A stretch of DNA of 61,434 bases, taken from NCBI RefSeq assembly GCF_028291745.1, contig NZ_JAQGNQ010000016.1:1-61434 (forward strand). Reading direction: 5' to 3'. A program made the translations under genes and the position numbers. Each line of letters opens with the position of its first letter. Position 1 is the first letter of the stretch. The notes beneath the pieces are model-generated. The model ran no database searches. It saw nothing but the letters and a program-made list of their open reading frames with translations, and was not told the DNA's origin. Below are positions 29,103 to 37,965 of the stretch, piece after piece. This stretch comes from Ramlibacter sp. (GTDB taxonomy: Bacteria; Pseudomonadota; Gammaproteobacteria; Burkholderiales; Burkholderiaceae_C).

Positions 29103-30374
29103 ATGCTCGACCTGCTGATCACCAATGCGGCACTGCCGGACGGCCGCACCGGCATGTCCGTCGCCGTGCAGGCGGGTCGCATCAGCGAGATCGCGCCGCA
29201 GCTCGAGGCGCCGGCGCGCGAGACCGTCGATGCCGGCGGCTACCTGCTCTCGCCGCCCTTGTGCGATCCGCACTTCCACATGGACGCGACCCTGAGCTAC
29301 GGGCTGCCACGCGTCAACGAGAGCGGCACGCTGCTCGAAGGCATCGCGCTGTGGGGCGAGCTCAAGCCGCTGCTCAAGGCCGAAGACCTGATCCAGCGCG
29401 CGCTCGCGTACTGCGACTGGGCGGTCGCGCGCGGGCTGCTGGCGATCCGCAGCCACGTCGACACCAGCGATCCCTCGCTGCTGCCCGTGGAGGCGATGCT
29501 GGAGGTGAAGAAGCGCGTGGCGCCCTACCTCGACCTGCAGCTGGTCGCCTTCCCGCAGGACGGCTTGCTGCGTACACCGGGCGGCATCGACAACATGAAG
29601 CGCGCCCTCGACCTGGGCGTCGACGTGGTCGGCGGCATCCCGCACTTCGAGCGCACGATGGCGGACGGCGCCACCAGCGTGAAGCTGCTGTGCGAGGCCG
29701 CCGCGCGCCGCGACAAGCTGGTCGACATGCACTGCGACGAGAGCGACGACCCGCTCTCGCGCCACATCGAGACGCTGGCCTTCGAGACGCAGCGCCTCGG
29801 CCTGCAGGGCCGGGTCAACGGCTCGCATTGCACGTCCATGCACAGCATGGACAACTACTACGTGAGCAAGCTGCTTCCCCTGATCGCGGAGAGCGGCGTC
29901 AGCGTGGTCGCCAATCCGCTGATCAACATCACGCTGCAGGGCCGCCACGACACGTATCCGAAGCGCCGCGGCATGACCCGCGTGCCCGAGTTGATGGCCG
30001 CCGGCGTCACCGTCGCCTTCGGCCACGACTGCGTGCTGGACCCCTGGTACGGCATGGGCTCGGCCGACATGCTGGAAGTGGCCCACATGGGCCTGCACGT
30101 GGCGCAGATGACCAGCCAGGCGGGGATCCGCGCCTGCTTCGACGCGGTGACCGGGAACGCCGCGAAGGTGATGCACCTCGAAGGCTACGGGCTGGAGCCG
30201 GGATGCGACGCAAGCTTCGTGCTGCTGCAGGCGCGGGATGTGGTGGAGGCGATCCGCCTGCGCGCGCATCGCCTGAAGGTCTGGCGCAAGGGGGTGGTGG
30301 TGGCCGAGACGCCGGAGGTGGTCGCCAAGGTGACGCTGCCGGATCGACCGGCCGCCGTGCGCTTCCTGCGGTGA
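29103..30374 (+). CDS. codA: Cytosine deaminase-like amidohydrolase
   Basis: This 423-residue metal-dependent amidohydrolase has the metal-binding DPHFHMDATLSYG near the N-terminus, MHCDESDDPLSRHIETLA with the catalytic Glu region, NGSHCTSMHSM and the late AFGHDCVLDPWYGMGSADML. These match CodA, which releases ammonia from cytosine to give uracil. The start is 3 bases after the upp stop, feeding uracil directly into the upstream genes. Related substrates such as isoguanine cannot be excluded. Confidence 0.88.
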   Translation: MLDLLITNAALPDGRTGMSVAVQAGRISEIAPQLEAPARETVDAGGYLLSPPLCDPHFHMDATLSYGLPRVNESGTLLEGIALWGELKPLLKAEDLIQRALAYCDWAVARGLLAIRSHVDTSDPSLLPVEAMLEVKKRVAPYLDLQLVAFPQDGLLRTPGGIDNMKRALDLGVDVVGGIPHFERTMADGATSVKLLCEAAARRDKLVDMHCDESDDPLSRHIETLAFETQRLGLQGRVNGSHCTSMHSMDNYYVSKLLPLIAESGVSVVANPLINITLQGRHDTYPKRRGMTRVPELMAAGVTVAFGHDCVLDPWYGMGSADMLEVAHMGLHVAQMTSQAGIRACFDAVTGNAAKVMHLEGYGLEPGCDASFVLLQARDVVEAIRLRAHRLKVWRKGVVVAETPEVVAKVTLPDRPAAVRFLR

Positions 30375-30530
30375 ACCAGCCCCCAGGCGGGCGTCGAACG
30401 CATCGATGCGTCGGAACTCGCGCAGCCGTCGGACATCGCCGCGGCGGTCGCCTATCTCGCCTCGGGCGACGCAACCATGGTGCAGGGCGCAGGCCTCATC
30501 GTGGATGGCGGCCGACTCAGCGAACTATGA
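30375..30530 (+). pseudogene. C-terminal fragment of a short-chain dehydrogenase (SDR)
   Basis: In the same frame as codA, directly after its stop, the sequence reads PSDIAAAVAYLASGDATMVQ, then GAGLIVDGGRLSEL and a stop at 30528-30530. This is the classic SDR C-terminal motif (P-x-D-I-A-x-x-V-x-Y-L-A-S...G-x-x-x-x-V-D-G-G). The Rossmann domain and catalytic Tyr-x-x-x-Lys are missing and there is no start codon. It is a relic left by a deletion at the 3' end of the codA operon. Confidence 0.75.
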
Positions 30531-31007
<477 letters not shown>

Positions 31008-31250
31008 TGATTCCTGCCGTTCGAAGCGAAAACCGCGCTCCCCCGGCAGAAATTTGCATGAGGCGCAGTTGACCATGCAAGCCTGAGCCTTGGCGAGCCG
31101 CCGTTCCGTCCGCTAGCGTACGAAGGGCGTACCGTTGCCGCGACTGGAGGCTTTCGCCTACAAGCGCGCCGGGCCGCTGGTCAGTTCTTCCCCGGCTTCG
31201 GGATCACCTTCGTCCACCCCGGCGGCCTGGGGTTCTCCTATGCTTGCCGC

Positions 31251-32003
31251 ATGGCCCTCGAGCTCTCCCGCGTTCGTGCCCTCTGTTTCGACGTCGACGG
31301 CACCATCGCCGACACCGACGATCACCTCGTGGCGCAACTCGCGGCGCTGCTCGACGCGATCCCCGGCGTCAGCGGCCGGCGCAGCGAGCGCCTGGCCCGG
31401 CAGGTCGTGATGGGACTGGAGACGCCGGTGCATGGCGCCTATGCCTTGCTCGATCAGCTCGGTCTCGACACGCCGATCGACCGCCTGCGCACGCGCCTGA
31501 AGACGATGAAGCAGCGGCAGGCGGACCCCGCCCACACGCGCAATCCCGAAGCGCTGGACGAGGTGCCGCACGACATGGTGCCCGGCGTGCAGGAGATGCT
31601 GCACAAGCTGGCCGCCCACTATCCGATGGTGACGATCTCCACCGGGGGCGCCCCGCGCGTGGAACGCTTCCTGGTGCACTACGGCGTGCGCGACCTGTTC
31701 ACGGCGGTGGTCGGCAGCCAGACCACGCGGCGCATGAAGCCGCACCCGGAACCGCTGTTCTACGCGGCGGAGAAGATGGGCGTGGAGCCGGGGCAGTGCC
31801 TGATGATCGGGGACACCACCATCGACGTGCGCACGGGGGTCGCGGCAGGCGCGCAGACGTTGGCGGTGCTGTGTGGCTTCGGGACCGAGCGGGAATTGCG
31901 CGATGCGGGGGCGGGACTGATCTTGCGGACCACGTCGGATCTGCTGGGGGTGCTGTTGCCGCAGGAGGATGAATTGGGGAAGACGGCGAGTCCGCGGCCT
32001 TGA
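31251..32003 (+). CDS. HAD-superfamily phosphatase (Gph-like)
   Basis: This 250-residue hydrolase has motif I CFDVDGTIADTDD with the nucleophile Asp, motif II VTISTGGAPR, motif III Lys in RRMKPHPEPLFYAAEKMG and motif IV IGDTTIDVRTG. The cap is a four-helix C1 type as in phosphoglycolate phosphatases and PpaX-like enzymes. The substrate cannot be fixed. It ends in a family D palindrome at 32018, convergent with panE. Confidence 0.82.
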   Translation: MALELSRVRALCFDVDGTIADTDDHLVAQLAALLDAIPGVSGRRSERLARQVVMGLETPVHGAYALLDQLGLDTPIDRLRTRLKTMKQRQADPAHTRNPEALDEVPHDMVPGVQEMLHKLAAHYPMVTISTGGAPRVERFLVHYGVRDLFTAVVGSQTTRRMKPHPEPLFYAAEKMGVEPGQCLMIGDTTIDVRTGVAAGAQTLAVLCGFGTERELRDAGAGLILRTTSDLLGVLLPQEDELGKTASPRP

Positions 32004-32017
32004 TTCCGAGGCGGGGG

Positions 32018-32057
32018 AGCGCCCCCACCCCAGCCCTCCCCCGGTGGGGGAGGGGGC
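32018..32057. repeat. Family D repeat (CCCCCACCCC type)
   Basis: AGCGCCCCCACCCCAGCCCT continues into CCCCCGGTGGGGGAGGG. This is a widespread GC-rich palindromic repeat whose stem pairs CCTCCCCC with GGGGGAGG. It lies between the convergent HAD and panE genes. Further copies are at 33056, 45037 and 45098. Confidence 0.8.
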
Positions 32058-32080
32058 AAGACCACCGGCGCGGAGAAGAG

Positions 32081-32995
32081 TCAGTGCTTTCGTTCGAGCA
32101 GCTTCACCAGCGCCCACAGCACGCGGTTGGCAGGCGTGCGAATGCCCAACGTTTCACCGCGGCGCACCACGTAGCCGTTGAGGAAGTCGATCTCCGTCGG
32201 CTTGCCGCGCGCCAGGTCCTGCGCCGTCGACGAGTACTGCGCCGGCATGCTCTCCACCAGCTTGCGCGTGACGGCATGGGCATCCGCCGGCACCTGCACG
32301 CCGTCGGCATGCGCCACGGCCAGGCACTCGTCGACCACATCGCGCATCACGTCCCAGATGCCCTCGCCCTTGACGTTCTCGCCGTAAGGCTGCTGCGCGA
32401 TCGCGGAGATGGCGTTGTAAGCGCAGTTGATGATCAGCTTGAGCCACAGCGCGCCGCGCACGTTGGCCGAGATCTCCGTCGGCACGCCGGCCGCAACCAG
32501 TGCTTGCGCGACTCGCTGGCTGACGCGCGCCGGCTCGATCACCAGCTCGCCGCGGCCGTGGTGCTTCAGGTGGCCGGGGCCGGCCATCTCGGTGGCGACA
32601 TAGACCACGGCCGCCGCGACCTCGTGGGCGGGTAGCACGCTGCGCAGCCGCTCGGCGTTGTCGACGCCGTTCTGCAGGCACAGCACCAGAGTGTCCGGCC
32701 GCAGGAAGGGCCGCAGCTCCTCTCCGGCGGATTCCGTGGCCATCGACTTGACGCAGAACAGCACCGCGTCCGCCTCGCGCGCACCGGACGCATCGGTGAC
32801 GGCGCGCACCGGCACCTGCTCGTCGAAGCTCCTGGTCTCCATGCGCAGGCCGGACCGGGCGATCGCCTCGACGTGCTCCGGCCGGGCGATGAAGGTCACG
32901 TCGTGGCCGGCGCGTGCGAGCATGCCGCCGAAGTAGCTGCCGACGGCGCCGGCGCCCATCACGGCGACGCGCAGGCGGTTGGGGATCGAAGCCAT
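32081..32995 (-). CDS. panE: 2-dehydropantoate 2-reductase (ApbA/PanE)
   Basis: This 304-residue NADPH enzyme reduces ketopantoate to pantoate for coenzyme A synthesis. The dinucleotide loop is VAVMGAGAVGSYFGGMLA. The conserved Lys and Asn are in LWLKLIINCAYNAISA, and the substrate-binding SSTAQDLARGKPTEIDFLNG follows. ATG at 32995 gives the normal length. Several Burkholderiales carry paralogues of this family, so a role on another 2-keto acid remains possible. Confidence 0.88.
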   Translation of the reverse strand: MASIPNRLRVAVMGAGAVGSYFGGMLARAGHDVTFIARPEHVEAIARSGLRMETRSFDEQVPVRAVTDASGAREADAVLFCVKSMATESAGEELRPFLRPDTLVLCLQNGVDNAERLRSVLPAHEVAAAVVYVATEMAGPGHLKHHGRGELVIEPARVSQRVAQALVAAGVPTEISANVRGALWLKLIINCAYNAISAIAQQPYGENVKGEGIWDVMRDVVDECLAVAHADGVQVPADAHAVTRKLVESMPAQYSSTAQDLARGKPTEIDFLNGYVVRRGETLGIRTPANRVLWALVKLLERKH

Positions 32996-33055
32996 GGACT
33001 TTCTCCTGAATCGCGCAGGCAGGGCCCGCGGGAAGCGCGATGCTAAACGAAGGGC

Positions 33056-33098
33056 GGAGCGCCCCCACCCCAACCCTCCCCCGGAGGGGGAGGGAGGA
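33056..33098. repeat. Family D repeat copy
   Basis: GAGCGCCCCCACCCCAACCC continues into TCCCCCGGAGGGGGAGGGAGG. It is nearly identical to the copy at 32018, so panE is bracketed by two family D elements in the same orientation. It sits in the divergent promoter region between panE and the kinase-like gene. Confidence 0.8.
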
Positions 33099-33123
33099 AC
33101 GCGACGCGCGGACATAATCGTGC

Positions 33124-34134
33124 ATGGCCTATGTCGACCTGTCGCGGCAGCCGGACGCGGTGCGGCGCATCGTGCTGGCGCTGGGACTCGCGCGCGCGGA
33201 CGAACCGGTGCACGCCACCGCGTTGACCGGTGGCGTGTCTTCGGGCATCTACCGTGTCGATCTCGCCTCCGGCAGCTACTGCATCAAGCAGGCGCTGCCG
33301 CAGCTGAAGGTGGCCAAGCTGTGGCAGGTGCCGGTGGAGCGCGTGTTCTCGGAGATCGCCTGGCTGCGGGCCGTGCAGCGCATCGTCCCCGGCCACGTGC
33401 CACGCGTGCTGGGTGAGGACGCGGCGACCGCCAGCTTCGTCATGCCCTTCCTCGGCCCCGAGTACCGCAACTGGAAGAGCGAGCTGCTCGCGGGCCGCAT
33501 CGCGCCCGACATGGCCCGCACGGTGGGCGATCTGCTGGGGCGCATCCACGCAGCCACCGCCGACCGGCCGGAGATCGCCGCGCAGTTCGCCAACGGCGAC
33601 CACTTCCATGCCCTGCGGCTGGAGCCCTATCTGGTGGAGTGCGCCCGCGTGCACCCTGCCCTTGCCGATCGCCTGCACGCCCTCGTCGATCGCACCGCGC
33701 GCACCCGGCGCGTGCTGGTGCACGGCGACGTCAGCCCGAAGAACATCCTGCTCGGCCCGGACGGACCGGTGCTGCTGGACGCCGAGTGCGCCTGCATCGG
33801 CGACCCGGCCTTCGACCTCGGGTTCTGCCTCAATCACTTGCTGCTGAAGTCGGTGTATGCGCCTGGGCAGGCATCGTTGTTGCTGCAAGCATTCCGGGCG
33901 CTGGCCGACGGCTACTGGCCGCATGTGCAATGGGAGGCGCAGCCGGCGCTGGAGGCGCGCGTCGCGACCTTGCTGCCGGCACTGACGCTCGCGCGCATCG
34001 ACGGCAAGTCGCCGGTGGAATACCTGGGCGAGCCGCAGCGCGCCGCCGTGCGCAGGGAGAGCATTGGCTTGCTGCAGGATCCACCCTCCTCCCTCACCCA
34101 ACTCGCGGACCGCTGGGTCCGCTCCTTCGCATGA
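33124..34134 (+). CDS. Aminoglycoside phosphotransferase-fold small-molecule kinase
   Basis: This 336-residue protein of the APH/choline-kinase fold has a nucleotide loop LTGGVSSGIYRVDL, the catalytic loop LVHGDVSPKNILLG (Brenner motif, Asp and Asn present) and LLDAECACIGDPAFDLGFCL, which supplies the metal Asp. The family phosphorylates sugars, thioribose, choline or antibiotics. The stop overlaps the ATG of a divergent enolase paralogue, so kinase and enolase-like protein are translationally coupled and probably share a phosphorylated metabolite. Resistance to an antibiotic is not indicated by context. Confidence 0.8.
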   Translation: MAYVDLSRQPDAVRRIVLALGLARADEPVHATALTGGVSSGIYRVDLASGSYCIKQALPQLKVAKLWQVPVERVFSEIAWLRAVQRIVPGHVPRVLGEDAATASFVMPFLGPEYRNWKSELLAGRIAPDMARTVGDLLGRIHAATADRPEIAAQFANGDHFHALRLEPYLVECARVHPALADRLHALVDRTARTRRVLVHGDVSPKNILLGPDGPVLLDAECACIGDPAFDLGFCLNHLLLKSVYAPGQASLLLQAFRALADGYWPHVQWEAQPALEARVATLLPALTLARIDGKSPVEYLGEPQRAAVRRESIGLLQDPPSSLTQLADRWVRSFA

Positions 34135-35408
34135 CCATCCAGAGCATCGAGGCGCGCCGCATCTGGGATTCGCGCGGGCGGCCCACCGTGGAAGTGGAAG
34201 TCGGCAACGCCGACGGCAGCATCGGCCGCGGCATCGCGCCGGCGGGTGCATCGCGCGGCACACGCGAGGCCGTGGAACTGCGCGACGGCGGCCCGCGCTT
34301 CGGCGGCCTCGACGTGCAGCGGGCGCTGCGCGGCATCGAACTGGAGATCGCACCGGCGCTGGTGGGCCGTGACGCATCCGACCAGGCCAGCATCGACGCC
34401 CTGCTGATCGCGCTGGACGGCACGCCCGACAAATCGCGCCTGGGCGGCAACGCGCTGATCGCCACGTCGCTCGCTGTGCTGCACGCCGCCGCGGCACAGG
34501 CGCGGCTGCCGCTGTGGCGCTACCTCGCGCAGGGCCGGCCGGTGCAGTTGCCGCTGCCGCAGGTGCAGGTGTTCGGGGGCGGCGCGCATGCGGGGCGGCG
34601 CGTGGACGTCCAGGACTTCATGGTGATCGCCACCGGCGCGCGCTCGTTTGCGCAGGCGATGGAGATGAGCGCCGAGGTGTACCGGGCGGCCGGCGCGCTG
34701 ATGGCCGAGCGCGGTGCATTGGCCGGCGTCGCCGACGAAGGGGGCTGGTGGCCGGCCTTCGCGCGCAACGAGGATGCGCTGGACACGCTGCTCGCAGCCA
34801 TCGAGCGGGCCGGCTACACGCCGGGCAGCGAGGTGGCGATCGCGCTCGACATCGCGGCCTCCGAGTTCGGGCACGGCGGCCGCTACCGGCTCGCGCTGGA
34901 GAACGAGGAACTCGATTCGGACGCGCTGTGCGAGCGTCTGCTGCGCTGGCTGGAGCGCTATCCCATCGTCTCCATCGAGGATCCGCTGGCCGAGGACGAC
35001 GAGGCCGGCCTGATCGCCTTCACGCGCGCGGCGGCCGGCCACGTGCAGGTGGTGGGCGACGACTATCTCGTGACCAGCGCGCAGCGCGTGCGCACGGCAG
35101 CCGAACGCGGTGCCTGCAACTGCCTGCTGGTCAAGCCGAACCAGGCCGGCACGGTCAGCGAAACGCGCGCGGCCCTCGATGCGGCGCGAGAATCTGGCTA
35201 CGGGACCATCGTCTCGGCGCGCTCCGGCGACACCGAGGACGTGGCCATCGTGCACCTGGCCACCGGCTGGAACGCGGGCCAGATCAAGGTGGGCTCGTTC
35301 GCGCGCTCCGAACGCATGGCCAAGTGGAACGAGGGCATCCGGCTCGAAGGCCGCGTGCCGGCGCCAGCAGGCTTCGCGGGACGGGCCGCGCTGGCGGGTG
35401 GGCGCTGA
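34131..35408 (+). CDS. Divergent enolase-superfamily paralogue (non-canonical phosphopyruvate hydratase-like)
   Basis: This 425-residue protein is clearly an enolase by fold. Metal ligands D240, E283 and D310/D311, catalytic K335, E203 in DEGGWW, H153 and a basic KVGSFARSERMAKWNE segment are all present. Two active-site loops differ: the SGAST loop reads AGASRG, and the S-H-R-S-G-E-T-E-D motif reads SARSGDTED, so the conserved His is Ala363. It is more divergent than a housekeeping enolase and is coupled to an APH-fold kinase rather than to CTP synthase. A changed substrate is inferred. Confidence 0.8.
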   Translation: MTIQSIEARRIWDSRGRPTVEVEVGNADGSIGRGIAPAGASRGTREAVELRDGGPRFGGLDVQRALRGIELEIAPALVGRDASDQASIDALLIALDGTPDKSRLGGNALIATSLAVLHAAAAQARLPLWRYLAQGRPVQLPLPQVQVFGGGAHAGRRVDVQDFMVIATGARSFAQAMEMSAEVYRAAGALMAERGALAGVADEGGWWPAFARNEDALDTLLAAIERAGYTPGSEVAIALDIAASEFGHGGRYRLALENEELDSDALCERLLRWLERYPIVSIEDPLAEDDEAGLIAFTRAAAGHVQVVGDDYLVTSAQRVRTAAERGACNCLLVKPNQAGTVSETRAALDAARESGYGTIVSARSGDTEDVAIVHLATGWNAGQIKVGSFARSERMAKWNEGIRLEGRVPAPAGFAGRAALAGGR

Positions 35409-35435
35409 CGCATTCGCGGCGACAATCGCCGGGCG

Positions 35436-35894
<459 letters not shown>

Positions 35895-35901
35895 CGCGGA
35901 C

Positions 35902-36663
35902 ATGAGCGGCTGGCAGCTGGCCGGCTTCCTGCTGTGCGTCGCGATCGCCACCTGGGCCCAGAGCATCACCGGCTTCGCGCTGGCGCTGATCCTCCTCGGC
36001 TTGGCCAGCCTGCTGCAGCTCGCGCCCTTGCCCGATGTCGCGAATGTGGCGATGGTGCTTTCACTGGCCAGTGCCGCCGTCGCCCTGCGCGGGTCGCGCC
36101 GCTCGCTGAACCGCGGGATATGGCGCGCCACGGTCAGCGGCAGCGTGGTGGGTGTCGCGGTCGGCGTGGCGATCATGGGCTGGCTGCAGGCCAACGTGGT
36201 GATGCTGTTGCGGCTGCTGCTCGGTGTGGTGGTGATCGCCTGCGCGGTGGTGGTGCTGCTGCGCGCAAAAACGCTGCCGCGCACTTCATCGCGGCTGTCC
36301 TTCGGCGTATTCGGATTCCTCTCGGGCGTGCTGGGCGGACTGTTCTCCGCATCCGGGCCGCCACTGGTGTACCAGTACTACCGGCAGCCGCTTTCGCTGG
36401 ACGAAGTGCGCGATACGCTGGTCGCGACGCTGGCCGCGGGCTCGCTGGTCCGCCTGGGCATGGTGGTGCCGGCCGGCCATTTCTCGCTGCGCTCCCTGCT
36501 GCTGTGCGCGCTGTCGGTGCCGCTGGCGATGGCCGTGACCTGGTGGATGCGCCGGCATCCGCCCGCGTGGCGGCGCGAGACCGTGTTGAAGGTGGTGTGC
36601 GCGCTGTTGATCGTGACGGGGGTGGGTCTGATCGGGCCGGCGGTGAAGGCGCTGGTGCGGTGA
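35902..36663 (+). CDS. TSUP-family permease (TauE/SafE-like)
   Basis: This 253-residue inner-membrane protein has eight hydrophobic segments. It contains the repeat marks TWAQSITGFALALILL near the N-terminus and FGFLSGVLGGLFSASGPPLVY in the second half, which are the paired G-x-x-x-G...P motifs of the TSUP/TauE family. Members export sulfite, sulfoacetate or related anions. It begins 7 bases after the EVE gene; the substrate is unknown. Confidence 0.85.
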   Translation: MSGWQLAGFLLCVAIATWAQSITGFALALILLGLASLLQLAPLPDVANVAMVLSLASAAVALRGSRRSLNRGIWRATVSGSVVGVAVGVAIMGWLQANVVMLLRLLLGVVVIACAVVVLLRAKTLPRTSSRLSFGVFGFLSGVLGGLFSASGPPLVYQYYRQPLSLDEVRDTLVATLAAGSLVRLGMVVPAGHFSLRSLLLCALSVPLAMAVTWWMRRHPPAWRRETVLKVVCALLIVTGVGLIGPAVKALVR

Positions 36664-36669
36664 GCATCA

Positions 36670-36800
36670 TGGTGGGACGCGGCGGTGCCGCGTCCCACCC
36701 TACACAGCTGGAGTGGCGGCGGTGGGTCTGGCATGGTGTGCGGCTGCACCCGACGACCACGCTGCCCGGTAGGGTGGGATGCGGCGCAGCCGCACACCAC
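36670..36800. repeat. Family B palindromes (two units)
   Basis: GTGGGACGCGGCGGTGCCGC running into GTCCCACCCTAC (36672-36703), and GTAGGGTGGGATGCGGCGCA with GCCGCACACCA (36769-36799), are imperfect palindromes with a GTAGGGTGGGA head. They fill the gap between the convergent TSUP and DUF1501 genes. The head differs from the RAYT-linked family A (GTAGGCTGGGC) by only a few bases. Confidence 0.8.
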
Positions 36801-36810
36801 CGCGCCTGCC

Positions 36811-37965
36811 CTAGCCCCGCAACAAGCGCGGCACCCCCTGCCCCGCCGCCATCTGCGGAAACAGCACCCGACCCACCCGCTCGCGCTCCAGCCCGAAGCT
36901 CTCGGCCGCGACGCTGGCGATCAGCGCATCCAGGCCCAAGGTCGGCCGCAGGTCCCGTCCTTCGTAGAGCGCAGCAGGGGCCAGCCCCGGCCAGTCCGCG
37001 ATCACGCGGCCACCCTGCAGCGCACCGCCTGCCAGCAGCGCCGCCGACGCGGTGCCGTGGTCGGTGCCGCCCGTGCCGTTGACCGCTGCCGTGCGGCCGA
37101 ACTCGGTGGCGACCAGCACCACCGTCTGCCGCCAGCTGTCGCCCAGGCCTTGCTTGAGCGCGGCCACCAGCGTGTCCAGCGCGCGCAGCTGCGCGGCCAG
37201 GCGCGGGTTCTGGCCGCCGTGCGTATCCCAGCCGTTCGTCTCGATCATCGCAATGCGCGCGCCCTTGGGCTGTGCGAGGAAGTTGGCGGCCATGCGGCCC
37301 AGCGCCGCAGGATCCTGGCGCTTGCCTTCCAGGCCGGCCGCACCGGCCATGCCACGGGCTTGCATCGCCGCCGACCACAGCGCGTGCAGCTGCGCGTCCT
37401 GGGCATAGAGCTGCTGCACGCGCAGCAGCAGGTCGTCGCCGGCCGCCGGCAATGCGGAAGGCGCATACGAGGTCACCTCCGCGGGCCCGCGCAGCGCCAG
37501 CGGCACGGTGGGCGCGAGTGCGATCGCCGGTTCGCCCGGGCGCGGCAGCAGGCCGACCAGGCGGTTCAACCAGCCGTCCTTCAGCTGGTAAGGCGCGGTG
37601 CCGCCGCTTTCCAGGACGTTCTGGCCGTCGAAGTGGGAGCGGTCGCGGTAAGGCGAAGCCACGGCCTGCACGAACAGCGCCTCGCCGGCGGTGTAGAGCG
37701 CGCCGAATTGCGCCAGCGACGGATGCAGCGCAAAGCTGCCGTCCAGGCGGATGGCGCCGGCCGCATCGATCGCGAGCGGCCCGCGCAGGGAGGCGTAGGC
37801 GGGATCGGCATAGGGGATGACGGTGTTCAGTCCGTCGGCCGCCCCCCGCTGCAGGATGAAGACGAAGCGCCGCTCGGTGGCAGCCTGCGCGAACGCCACG
37901 CGCGGTGCAAGCAACAGGGCCGCGGTGCCGGCCAGGAAGCCGCGTCGGTCCAGGGACAAGCTCAT
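36811..37965 (-). CDS. DUF1501 family protein, Tat-exported
   Basis: This 384-residue protein starts with a twin-arginine signal (LDRRGFLAGTAALLLAPRVAFA). The mature part belongs to the DUF1501 family, related to the alkaline phosphatase/sulfatase fold. It shows FVFILQRGAADGLNTVIPYA, YRDRSHFDGQNVLESGG, ETNGWDTHGGQNPRLA and ATEFGRTAAVNGTGGTDHGT. The His/Asp positions look suited to metal binding, but activity is uncharacterised. It overlaps the DUF1800 gene by 4 bases, its constant partner in many genomes. Confidence 0.85.
   Translation of the reverse strand: MSLSLDRRGFLAGTAALLLAPRVAFAQAATERRFVFILQRGAADGLNTVIPYADPAYASLRGPLAIDAAGAIRLDGSFALHPSLAQFGALYTAGEALFVQAVASPYRDRSHFDGQNVLESGGTAPYQLKDGWLNRLVGLLPRPGEPAIALAPTVPLALRGPAEVTSYAPSALPAAGDDLLLRVQQLYAQDAQLHALWSAAMQARGMAGAAGLEGKRQDPAALGRMAANFLAQPKGARIAMIETNGWDTHGGQNPRLAAQLRALDTLVAALKQGLGDSWRQTVVLVATEFGRTAAVNGTGGTDHGTASAALLAGGALQGGRVIADWPGLAPAALYEGRDLRPTLGLDALIASVAAESFGLERERVGRVLFPQMAAGQGVPRLLRG

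Noticed and set aside
33124..34134. Aminoglycoside-resistance gene
   Set aside because: The fold matches, but coupling to an enolase-like gene in a metabolic neighbourhood and lack of the usual APH specificity motifs argue for a metabolic kinase.
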